From an uncultured Gemmatimonadota bacterium (GTDB taxonomy: Bacteria; Gemmatimonadota; Gemmatimonadetes; Gemmatimonadales; Gemmatimonadaceae), in NCBI GenBank assembly GCA_946479995.1, contig CAMLIU010000082.1, positions 1 to 6,996 on the forward strand: a DNA stretch of 6,996 nt, written 5' to 3'. The notes beneath the pieces were generated by a model. The model did not search any database. It was not told the origin of the DNA and was given only the letters and a program-made list of their open reading frames with translations. Below are positions 1-5,903 of the stretch, piece after piece. Each line of letters starts with the position of its first letter. The stretch's first letter is position 1. The position numbers and the translations under genes are program-made.

Positions 1-733
1 GGGTGCTCCGCAGGTCGCCGAGCACGACGACCGATTCCGCCCGGACGCGGCGGATAAGGCGCGCGAGCTCCTGGATGCGTGCCTCACCGATCCGCGAGTC
101 CACGACGATCCGGCCCTCGGTGCGGAACCCGTAGTCCGGGTCGAGGTCGACGGCTGGATCGTCACCGTCGGCGACGATGATCGCCGGCACGAGCCGTCGC
201 GCCTCCGGCAGCAGCCACGCCGTGAGCATGGCGAGCATGCCGCGCGTCACGAACAGCGCGGTGGTGGTGAATGCGGTGAGAACCCCGACGGCGGCGAGCG
301 AGGTCAGCGTCGGCTCGGGCCACATGCGCGCCCAGTACACGACGAGTGCACCGAGTGCACTGCCGAGAAGGAGATTCTGCGTTGGGTAAGTGGGCGCCGA
401 GCGTCGATAGCTGCCGGTGAGCGCGAGGGCGAGGACGACCGCTGCTGCCACCTCGCCCGCGCTCGTGTACGGGATGCTCAGCGACCCGAGCGACTGCACG
501 CCGAGACGCACCGCGATCGCGGCGCCGGCGGCAGCCAGCGCGTCGCCCAGCACGAAGGTCATCGTGCGCAGCGCGCGTCGTCCGAACAGGCGCCGCGCCG
601 TGGCGGCCTTCGACTGGTGCAGCGCAACGTCGGGCTGCACGAAAACCGAGATGTCGCGCTCCTGCACCGGCGCGACTTCGTCGTACTGGAGTTCCTCGCT
701 GCTGACTGCTTCCAGGCGTTGCGTAGTGCTCAT
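1..733 (-). CDS. Polyprenyl-phosphate glycosylphosphotransferase, N-terminal part (cut by left edge)
   Basis: The ATG is at 733-731 and the frame stays open through 244 codons to the left edge, so the C-terminal catalytic bacterial sugar transferase domain lies outside. Seen: a polar N-terminus (residues 1-53), then four hydrophobic segments near 57-75, 92-106, 121-138 and 143-163. The motifs LGDALAA (62-68) and GSYRR (107-111) sit where this family has its conserved membrane-domain residues. A short Rossmann-like region follows, with strand LVPAIIVADG (181-190), DYGFRTEGRIVVD (200-212) and RIQELARLIRRVRAESVVVLGD (219-240), resembling the CoA-binding-like domain between membrane and catalytic parts. 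Known family role: transfer of a sugar phosphate from a nucleotide sugar to undecaprenyl phosphate at the inner membrane, the first step of repeat-unit synthesis. The nucleotide-binding glycine motif is absent and the domain looks shortened. The gene is divergent from the Wzi-like gene and shares its promoter gap. There is no Shine-Dalgarno before the ATG. Without the catalytic domain the exact substrate cannot be told. Confidence 0.75.
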   Translation of the reverse strand, partial: MSTTQRLEAVSSEELQYDEVAPVQERDISVFVQPDVALHQSKAATARRLFGRRALRTMTFVLGDALAAAGAAIAVRLGVQSLGSLSIPYTSAGEVAAAVVLALALTGSYRRSAPTYPTQNLLLGSALGALVVYWARMWPEPTLTSLAAVGVLTAFTTTALFVTRGMLAMLTAWLLPEARRLVPAIIVADGDDPAVDLDPDYGFRTEGRIVVDSRIGEARIQELARLIRRVRAESVVVLGDLRST

Positions 734-746
734 GTGGTGGTGTCTG

Positions 747-776
747 GTGACACGCCGTAGCCACGCCAAGTATACT
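747..776 (+). promoter_or_regulatory. Sigma-70-like promoter for the Wzi-like gene
   Basis: GTGACA (747-752, one mismatch to TTGACA) and TATACT (771-776, one mismatch to TATAAT) are separated by 18 bases. Transcription would begin near 783, giving a leader of about 30 bases before the ATG at 815. The match is to the general bacterial consensus; the housekeeping sigma preference of this organism is unknown. This placement argues against the in-frame TTG at 776 as the gene start, because that codon would lie inside the -10 box. Confidence 0.5.
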
Positions 777-784
777 TGACGTCA
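768..784. promoter_or_regulatory. Double palindrome in the divergent promoter gap
   Basis: AAGTATACTT (768-777) is a perfect 10-base palindrome and overlaps by one base a second perfect palindrome, TGACGTCA (777-784). The first places a TATACT -10-like hexamer on both strands (771-776 plus, 774-769 minus), so it could serve the divergent glycosylphosphotransferase gene too, although I see no good minus-strand -35. The second lies at the expected plus-strand transcription start and could be an operator. Function is inferred from symmetry and position only. Confidence 0.35.
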
Positions 785-814
785 CACGTCTTCGGACCAT
801 CTCCGTCCGCTGCA

Positions 815-2455
815 ATGAGCAAGTCCTTCGCCACTCCCGGTGCCATTGCCCGACACTGTGCCAGCGTGACGCGATTGCGACGACCCACCGGCCTGCTCGC
901 CCTGCTGCTCGGCGCGACCGCCGGCGCCGCTCCCCTGCTGCATGCCCAGGTGGTGCCGGGAAGCGGCGCCGCCATCGGTACAATTTCAGCCGACCGGGCG
1001 CGTGTGCGCCAGATCACAGGCGCGCTCCCCGAGTCGACGACGACCACCGACTCACTGCCACACCTGCTACCCGTGCTTCCGACGGTCCGTTACATCTGGA
1101 ACTCGGACCTGCCGAATGGAGGCAACGACGCCGGGCTCTGGGCGGGCCGCGGAGCCAACGTGAGCGTCACGGGAGGGGTGGAGTACCGGCGCGCCTTTCC
1201 GAGCGGCCTGCTGCGCGTCGTCGTCGCCCCCGAGGTGGACTACAGCCACAACCTTCCCTTCGTCGTCTTCGACGGCCGCCAGCCTGGCCGCTCGGCGTTC
1301 AGCTCGCCATGGCACATCGGGCAGTCGTCAGCCGATCTCCCCCTCCGCTTCGGTGACCTTCCGGTGCGGGCAGTCGGGCTCGGCCAGAGCTCGGTGACCT
1401 TCACCATGCCGCGCGTGGAGCTCGGTGCCTCCGCCGCGAACGAGTGGTGGGGACCGGCGCTAAGGAACACGCTGCTGCTGAGCAACAATTCAGCTGGCGT
1501 GCCGCGACTGTTCGCGCGCACCGCTCGGCCCCTTCGCACGCGGGTCGGACAGTTCGAAGGACGTGTCTTCATCGGCGCTCTCACCGAGTCTCCCTTCTTC
1601 GACGAGAACCACAGGAACGACATCCGCTCGCTGAGCGGACTCCTCGTGACCTACCGGCCAGCCATCGACAGCGGCCTCACGATCGGTCTCTCGCGCCTCG
1701 TGATGGCGCGCGCCTCCTCCGGCCTCGGGGTGATCCCCCACCTGCTCGACGTCGTGCTCCAGTACCAGCCGATCCAGCCCGAAGCCGACACCAACAGCAC
1801 GGGCCAGAGCTACCAGCGCACCGACCAGCTCTTCTCGCTCTTCGCGCGCTGGGTGTTCCCGGAAAGCGGCTTCGAGACCTACGTGGAGTGGTCGCGCATG
1901 GAGCTGCCGCGCTCGATCGGCGAGTATCTCGAAGTGCCGCAGAGCACCCAGGGCTACACGATCGGGCTGCAGTATGCCCAGCCGCACCGCAACGAGAGCT
2001 ACTTCCGCCTGCAGGGGGAGGTGACGTTCCTGGAGCAGACGCAGGTGCTGCCGAACCATCCGCCGCCGGACTACTACACGGGACGGGCAGCGCCGCAGGG
2101 GTTCACCCAGCGCGGCCAGGTGCTCGGCGCGGCGATCGGGCCGGGCTCCTCCACCCAGTTCATCGGCATGGACTGGATGGCGAAGGAGTGGCAGGCGGGG
2201 GTGTTCGTGGGCCGGACGCGCACGGAGAACGATGCGCTGTATCGCCTCCTGACTCCCACGCCCGTGCAGCACGACGTGACCATCTTCTCGGGCGTCCGGG
2301 GCGGCGCGAGGCTGCCGTGGACGGACGTCTCCGGGGAGCTGACGGTCGGCCGGCGGCTGAACTATCTCTTCCAGAACGAAGGCTTCTTCGGCATTCCGAT
2401 CAACGCCGCCGACATCCAGAACGTGACGCTCTCGCTGACAGTCTCACCGCGGTAA
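815..2455 (+). CDS. Wzi-like outer-membrane capsule assembly beta-barrel protein
   Basis: Predicted product of 546 residues, close to the size of the Wzi family. A basic N-region ends in RLRRP (20-24), followed by a hydrophobic core (26-39) and a signal-peptidase-type end, LLHAQ, cleaved near 44/45. The rest is rich in alternating, aromatic-bearing strands and ends in LTLSLTVSPR, as in outer-membrane barrels. The block with WWGP (211-214), LLLSNN (220-225) and a following GVP (228-230) is the strongest family resemblance. Known for Wzi of enteric bacteria: an outer-membrane barrel that binds capsule polysaccharide and helps attach or order it at the surface. I chose the ATG at 815 because the candidate promoter overlaps the upstream in-frame TTG at 776. 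A GTG at 866 would give a shorter, more typical signal peptide and remains possible. There is no clear Shine-Dalgarno. The 3' end overlaps the convergent flippase gene by 12 bases. No Wza- or Wzc-like gene is visible nearby. Confidence 0.78.
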   Translation: MSKSFATPGAIARHCASVTRLRRPTGLLALLLGATAGAAPLLHAQVVPGSGAAIGTISADRARVRQITGALPESTTTTDSLPHLLPVLPTVRYIWNSDLPNGGNDAGLWAGRGANVSVTGGVEYRRAFPSGLLRVVVAPEVDYSHNLPFVVFDGRQPGRSAFSSPWHIGQSSADLPLRFGDLPVRAVGLGQSSVTFTMPRVELGASAANEWWGPALRNTLLLSNNSAGVPRLFARTARPLRTRVGQFEGRVFIGALTESPFFDENHRNDIRSLSGLLVTYRPAIDSGLTIGLSRLVMARASSGLGVIPHLLDVVLQYQPIQPEADTNSTGQSYQRTDQLFSLFARWVFPESGFETYVEWSRMELPRSIGEYLEVPQSTQGYTIGLQYAQPHRNESYFRLQGEVTFLEQTQVLPNHPPPDYYTGRAAPQGFTQRGQVLGAAIGPGSSTQFIGMDWMAKEWQAGVFVGRTRTENDALYRLLTPTPVQHDVTIFSGVRGGARLPWTDVSGELTVGRRLNYLFQNEGFFGIPINAADIQNVTLSLTVSPR

Positions 2456-3964
2456 GCTGCGCTGGGGCGCGGGGCGACCGCGTCCGAACCTGCTCCACTC
2501 GAGGAGCACGGCCCGCTCGGCCGGTTGGATGGCGCGCCGCCAGCCCAGCACACCGAACGCGATCAGCATCACGGCCAGGTAACCGATCCTGGGCAACGCT
2601 CCCTGCACGAGCGTTGCGGCAAGCAGCGCTCCGAGGGCGCCCCCCGCGCCGAGCAGCGTACGCTGCAGGCGACCTTCCGGCTCCGGCACGAATCGGTGGG
2701 CGGCGAACAGCAGCCCACCGGCGTCGAGCGCCGCCCGCGCGGTCCACGCCACCGCCACGCCGGCGATGCCGAAGCGATGCGCGAGCCACCACATCCCAGC
2801 CAGGTAGAGCGGCAGCTCGGCAAGGTGCAGCTTCGCCGTGATGTCCGGTCGGCCGATCCCCTGCACCACCGCGAACGGCGCCTGGGCGACGGCGTTCACG
2901 AAGATGCCGATCGCCAGCCACTGCAGGACCACCGTGCTCGCGCTGGCGAAATCGCGTCCGACCCAGAGCGTCAGTCCCTCTCGTGCGAACAGGACGATGA
3001 CAAGCAGCACCGGGAACATCGTCAGCACGATGACTCTCACCGCGCGCTCGAACAGCTGCGCCGTCCGCACGCGGTCGGTCGCGAAGGTCGCGGCGAAGGC
3101 GGGAAAGAGCACGGCGATCATCGCGAGCGGCAGCACGAGGAGCTTGGAGACCACCTCGTACGGCGTCACGTAATGGGCGACCGCCGCGAGAGGAAGCATG
3201 GCGCCGATGACGAACCTGTCGAGGTACGCCATGAGCGGGCTCACGATGTTGCTGACCGTCATCCAACCCCCGTAGCGGACCAGCGGGATCACCACGCGGC
3301 GGCGAATGCGCAGTCGCTCCCGGAGGAACTCGTAGCGCCAGATACACGCGACGAGGTACGCGAGCCAGGACAGCAGGCGACCGACCACGAGGGCGCCGAC
3401 GACCGGTCCCAGCGCAGACGAGAAGGGAAGCACCGCCAGGGGCCCAAGGAAGGTCACCAGTGCGATGGGGATCCTGAGTGCGGTGCCGAGGCCGAAATGC
3501 TGGTGCGCCTCGAGGATCCCTCGCAGCCCCGAAGACGTGACGACGAAGGGGAGCGAGATCGCCAGCAGGTAGAACGCCGTGCGGCTCTCGTGCTGGAGAG
3601 CGGGGGGAACGTGGAGCCCTCGCTCCACGATCCATGGCGTGCAGGCGAACACGATTACGGACCCGGCGATCCCGAGCGCGAGCATGAGCCCGAGCGCCGT
3701 CCACGTGACTTCGCCCAGGTCGTCGGCGCCGTCCACGTCGCCGAGCCGGGCGGCGACGGCCTGGGTCAGCGCGCGGCCGAGTCCGAGGTCGAACAGGCCG
3801 AAATAGCCGATCGCGGCCCAGGCCAGGGTGAGCACGCCGAAACGCGCTGCGCCGAGATGCGCGATGAGGATGGGGATGGCGACGACCGCGGCCGCCATCG
3901 GTACTACCTGACCGAGGAGGTTGAGGAGCGTGTTGCGTGCGAGCAGCCGTGAGCTGGTCACCAT
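2444..3964 (-). CDS. Wzx-type polysaccharide flippase (lipid-linked oligosaccharide translocase)
   Basis: Predicted 506-residue polytopic inner-membrane protein with about 12-14 hydrophobic helices spread along its length, the usual size of the polysaccharide transporter (PST/Wzx, MOP superfamily) group. Recognisable blocks: GAARFGVLTLAW near the first helices, DLGLGRALTQ (59-68), RGILEAHQHF (148-157), YLDRFVIG (247-254) followed by VAHYVTPYEVVSKLLVLP, and LFPAFA (286-291). The known role of the family is to flip undecaprenyl-diphosphate-linked repeat units from the cytoplasmic to the periplasmic side, which suits the glycosyltransferase neighbours. Start choice: ATG at 3964 begins directly before the first membrane segment. 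An in-frame GTG at 4012 would add 16 residues and overlap the upstream lipoprotein gene by 17 bases. Neither has a Shine-Dalgarno. The gene lies 31 bases downstream of the lipoprotein stop, so the two probably form an operon. Its 3' end overlaps the convergent Wzi-like gene. Confidence 0.88.
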   Translation of the reverse strand: MVTSSRLLARNTLLNLLGQVVPMAAAVVAIPILIAHLGAARFGVLTLAWAAIGYFGLFDLGLGRALTQAVAARLGDVDGADDLGEVTWTALGLMLALGIAGSVIVFACTPWIVERGLHVPPALQHESRTAFYLLAISLPFVVTSSGLRGILEAHQHFGLGTALRIPIALVTFLGPLAVLPFSSALGPVVGALVVGRLLSWLAYLVACIWRYEFLRERLRIRRRVVIPLVRYGGWMTVSNIVSPLMAYLDRFVIGAMLPLAAVAHYVTPYEVVSKLLVLPLAMIAVLFPAFAATFATDRVRTAQLFERAVRVIVLTMFPVLLVIVLFAREGLTLWVGRDFASASTVVLQWLAIGIFVNAVAQAPFAVVQGIGRPDITAKLHLAELPLYLAGMWWLAHRFGIAGVAVAWTARAALDAGGLLFAAHRFVPEPEGRLQRTLLGAGGALGALLAATLVQGALPRIGYLAVMLIAFGVLGWRRAIQPAERAVLLEWSRFGRGRPAPQRSLPR

Positions 3965-3995
3965 GCCCGAACGGGACGCGGCGCCGAGCAGCGGC

Positions 3996-4739
3996 TCATG
4001 GGCCCACCGCACTGAGGATCACGGGGGGGTAGACCCGACGATCGCGGAAGGTGTGGCTCGGCCAGATGCTCACTCCCGTGATGATCGTGCTGTCGGTGGG
4101 CGTGAGGTACGCGGCAAGAGTGCCGACGAGTGTTCCGTCCTCGACCGCAAAGATTGCCGAGTCTCCGGTCGTCGGGTAGAGATGGATGCGGCCGGCGGCG
4201 TTCGTCGGCGCGCGATAGACGCCGTTCGCCTGTCCGGGCCCGCGCAGCGCTATCCCGCCGGTGCGGCGGAACTCGACGGGCATTCCCTCCGGACGGGCAG
4301 CGAGGTTGCTGCGCAGCGCGAACTCCGCCACGAAGTCGAAGTAGAGGAAGGGGACCCAGCGCTCGTTCAGATTGGCGTCGCCCCGATGCTCGCGGGTATC
4401 GAGCTCTACGCCGTGCAGGCGGTAGGACGGATATCCCGGCGTGGAAACCTTCACGTCGGCGATGAGCGCGCCCGAGGACTGCGGAGCGAATTCCGCGCGC
4501 CAGAATCCGCCCCCTGCCGTCGTCGTTGAGAGAGACTCTGCGGCGACCTCGATTCCGCCGGTCCGGATGATGTCGATCCGCACGCCGTCGATCCCGACCC
4601 CCGTGACGGCGTCCACCATCTGGCCGCCGGCGGCAAGGTACCGACCGTCGGAACAGCCGATGACTCCGGCACAGGGGTCACATGCCGTGATCGCCAACGC
4701 CAGCGAGGTGATCTGGAGGAAGAGTCGCACTGGTCGCAC
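3996..4739 (-). CDS. Lipoprotein with two carboxypeptidase-regulatory-like repeats
   Basis: Predicted 247 residues from GTG at 4739. A short N-region (RPVR) is followed by a hydrophobic stretch and a lipobox, AITAC, with Cys20 as the lipidated residue. Cys23 and Cys29 follow closely. Residues about 38-113 (GQMVDAVTGVGIDGVRIDI, a T-A-G-G-G-F turn, then ADVKVSTPGYPSYRL) resemble the beta-sandwich carboxypeptidase regulatory-like fold found in many secreted and surface proteins. A second region, about 152-212, repeats the pattern: RTGGI occurs at 59-63 and again at 159-163, each followed by a threonine-rich turn and a G-x-I/L-A/F-x-V type strand. The protein is probably anchored to the periplasmic or outer face of a membrane. 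The specific role is unknown; the apparent operon with the flippase suggests a part in polysaccharide export or surface attachment (inference). The start is uncertain: GTG at 4730 and TTG at 4766 are alternatives, and none has a Shine-Dalgarno. The conserved lipobox makes the reading frame itself secure. Confidence 0.68.
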   Translation of the reverse strand: MRPVRLFLQITSLALAITACDPCAGVIGCSDGRYLAAGGQMVDAVTGVGIDGVRIDIIRTGGIEVAAESLSTTTAGGGFWRAEFAPQSSGALIADVKVSTPGYPSYRLHGVELDTREHRGDANLNERWVPFLYFDFVAEFALRSNLAARPEGMPVEFRRTGGIALRGPGQANGVYRAPTNAAGRIHLYPTTGDSAIFAVEDGTLVGTLAAYLTPTDSTIITGVSIWPSHTFRDRRVYPPVILSAVGP

Positions 4740-4874
4740 GAATTGAGGGACGGGGACAGCCAGCAAGCTAATCGACGTTCGATGCCGCGCCCACGCGGCC
4801 GCCCCCGGGCGTGAAAGCTCTCCGATCTGGCGTGTAGATTCAGGCAGGACTTCTACCAGCCTGAGCACGGCCGA
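4740..4874. promoter_or_regulatory. Divergent intergenic region with weak promoter match and GC-rich hairpin
   Basis: This gap must hold the promoters of the leftward lipoprotein-flippase unit and the rightward family 2 glycosyltransferase. On the plus strand GTGAAA (4811-4816) and TAGATT (4835-4840), 18 bases apart, each match the sigma-70 consensus at four of six positions, which is weak. No convincing minus-strand promoter is visible. A perfect 6-base inverted repeat, GCCGCG and CGCGGC (4784-4789 and 4794-4799) with a 4-base loop, lies between them and could be an operator or leader hairpin. It lacks a T-tract, so it is not an intrinsic terminator. Confidence 0.3.
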
Positions 4875-5903
4875 ATGAAACGCAGCCTCGTCACGATCAT
4901 CTCCCCCACCTACAACCAGGAGCGGTATGTGGCCCGGTGCGCCGAAAGCGCCCTGGCCCAGACCTACCAGGAGTGGGAACAGATCTTCGTCGACGACGGG
5001 TCCACCGACGCCACGCGGGAGATCATCACCGGGTTCAACGATCCGAGGATCCGCCTGCTCACCCTTCCACACGGTGGCCTCGGCACCCTGAAAAGGAGCT
5101 ATAACGCGGCACTCGCGGCCTCCGGCGGATCCCTGATTGCCATTCTCGAAGGAGACGACCTCTGGCCGCCGGACAAGCTCGCGACGCAGGTGCCCTCGTT
5201 CGAGAGGGCGGATACCGTGCTGTCGTGGGGCCGCGCCGACCTGGTCGACGATCAGGGTTCGATCGTCGGCGAGGTCGCGACGATGCGCGAGAAGCACGCA
5301 TCGGTCCGCATCACCACGGCGGACGCCTTTCACCGGCTGACCCGGCGGAACTTCCTCGTTCCCACCGTGACCGTCATGCTGCGTCGGAATGCACTGGACG
5401 CGATCGGAGGCTTTCGGCAGACGGGAAGCTCGATGCTGGTGGACCTCCCGACCTGGCTCTGGGCGACGGCAACTCACGAGGGCCACGTGGAGTTCCTGAA
5501 TCATCGGCTCGGCTTCTACCGACTTCATGACGTCCAGGCGAGCCAGCAGAAGCGCGCCCAGATGACGCGGGAGCACTTCACGGTCGTCCGAACGGTCGAG
5601 TCGAAGATTGGCGCGGATGCACTGCGACGCGTCGGATGGTCGAGCGAGGCACGCAAGCGCGCCGAAAGCCGGGCCTGGATCGCCGAGGGCGAGCTGGCGC
5701 TGGAGGCGGGACGGCCGCGCGAAGCGCGGCAGGCGGTCGGTCGCGCCATGCGTGCCGGGTCCGGGTGGGCGGATCGCGTGCTCGCAGCCATCGGGCTGCT
5801 CTCGTCGTTCATCCGCGTCGATCTCGTGCGCGTCGCCTTTGCGCTCCGCGCCTGGATGCACCGCACGCGAGGGGGCGCCGCGAGCAGCGCTACACGCTTC
5901 TAG
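4875..5903 (+). CDS. Family 2 (GT-A) glycosyltransferase
   Basis: Predicted 342 residues. The N-terminus, LVTIISPTYNQERYV (5-19), is the typical GT-A nucleotide-binding start. DDGSTD (40-45) and EGDDLW (92-97), which carries the metal-binding D-x-D-type acidic pair, are classic family 2 motifs. Further on, GGFRQTG precedes D190 in a DLPTWLWA segment, which takes the place of the usual catalytic-base acidic motif, and YRLH (215-218) matches the YR-x-H block seen in this group. The C-terminal third (from about 225) is helical; near 263-295 it has an A/E/R-rich TPR-like pattern (EGELALEAGRPREARQAVGRA) that may mediate protein contacts. There is no transmembrane segment, so it probably works at the cytoplasmic face, adding a sugar from a nucleotide donor to the lipid-linked repeat unit. 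Donor and acceptor cannot be deduced. It stands alone on the plus strand, divergent from the lipoprotein gene and overlapping the next gene's 3' end by 14 bases. Confidence 0.9.
   Translation: MKRSLVTIISPTYNQERYVARCAESALAQTYQEWEQIFVDDGSTDATREIITGFNDPRIRLLTLPHGGLGTLKRSYNAALAASGGSLIAILEGDDLWPPDKLATQVPSFERADTVLSWGRADLVDDQGSIVGEVATMREKHASVRITTADAFHRLTRRNFLVPTVTVMLRRNALDAIGGFRQTGSSMLVDLPTWLWATATHEGHVEFLNHRLGFYRLHDVQASQQKRAQMTREHFTVVRTVESKIGADALRRVGWSSEARKRAESRAWIAEGELALEAGRPREARQAVGRAMRAGSGWADRVLAAIGLLSSFIRVDLVRVAFALRAWMHRTRGGAASSATRF

Noticed and set aside
776..814. TTG at 776 as the start of the Wzi-like gene
   Set aside because: It lies inside the best -10 hexamer and would add 13 residues before an already long signal peptide. 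ATG 815 or GTG 866 is more plausible.
162..983. Minus-strand 273-codon open frame across the promoter gap
   Set aside because: The product is almost all Arg, Ala and His and is out of frame with the glycosylphosphotransferase, whose hydrophobic helices and family motifs are in the neighbouring frame.
1444..2841. Plus-strand 465-codon open frame overlapping the Wzi-like and flippase genes
   Set aside because: It is an Arg/Ala/Pro-rich shifted-frame shadow that crosses the ends of two convincing genes and shows no motif.
2525..3952. Long plus-strand open frame (475 codons) opposite the flippase gene
   Set aside because: Its product is an arginine-, histidine-, aspartate- and glutamate-rich string with no domain pattern, as expected for the antisense of a hydrophobic GC-rich gene. 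The flippase frame on the other strand has clear family motifs.
4784..4799. GC-rich hairpin as a transcription terminator
   Set aside because: It sits between divergent genes, where no transcript should end, and has no following T-tract.
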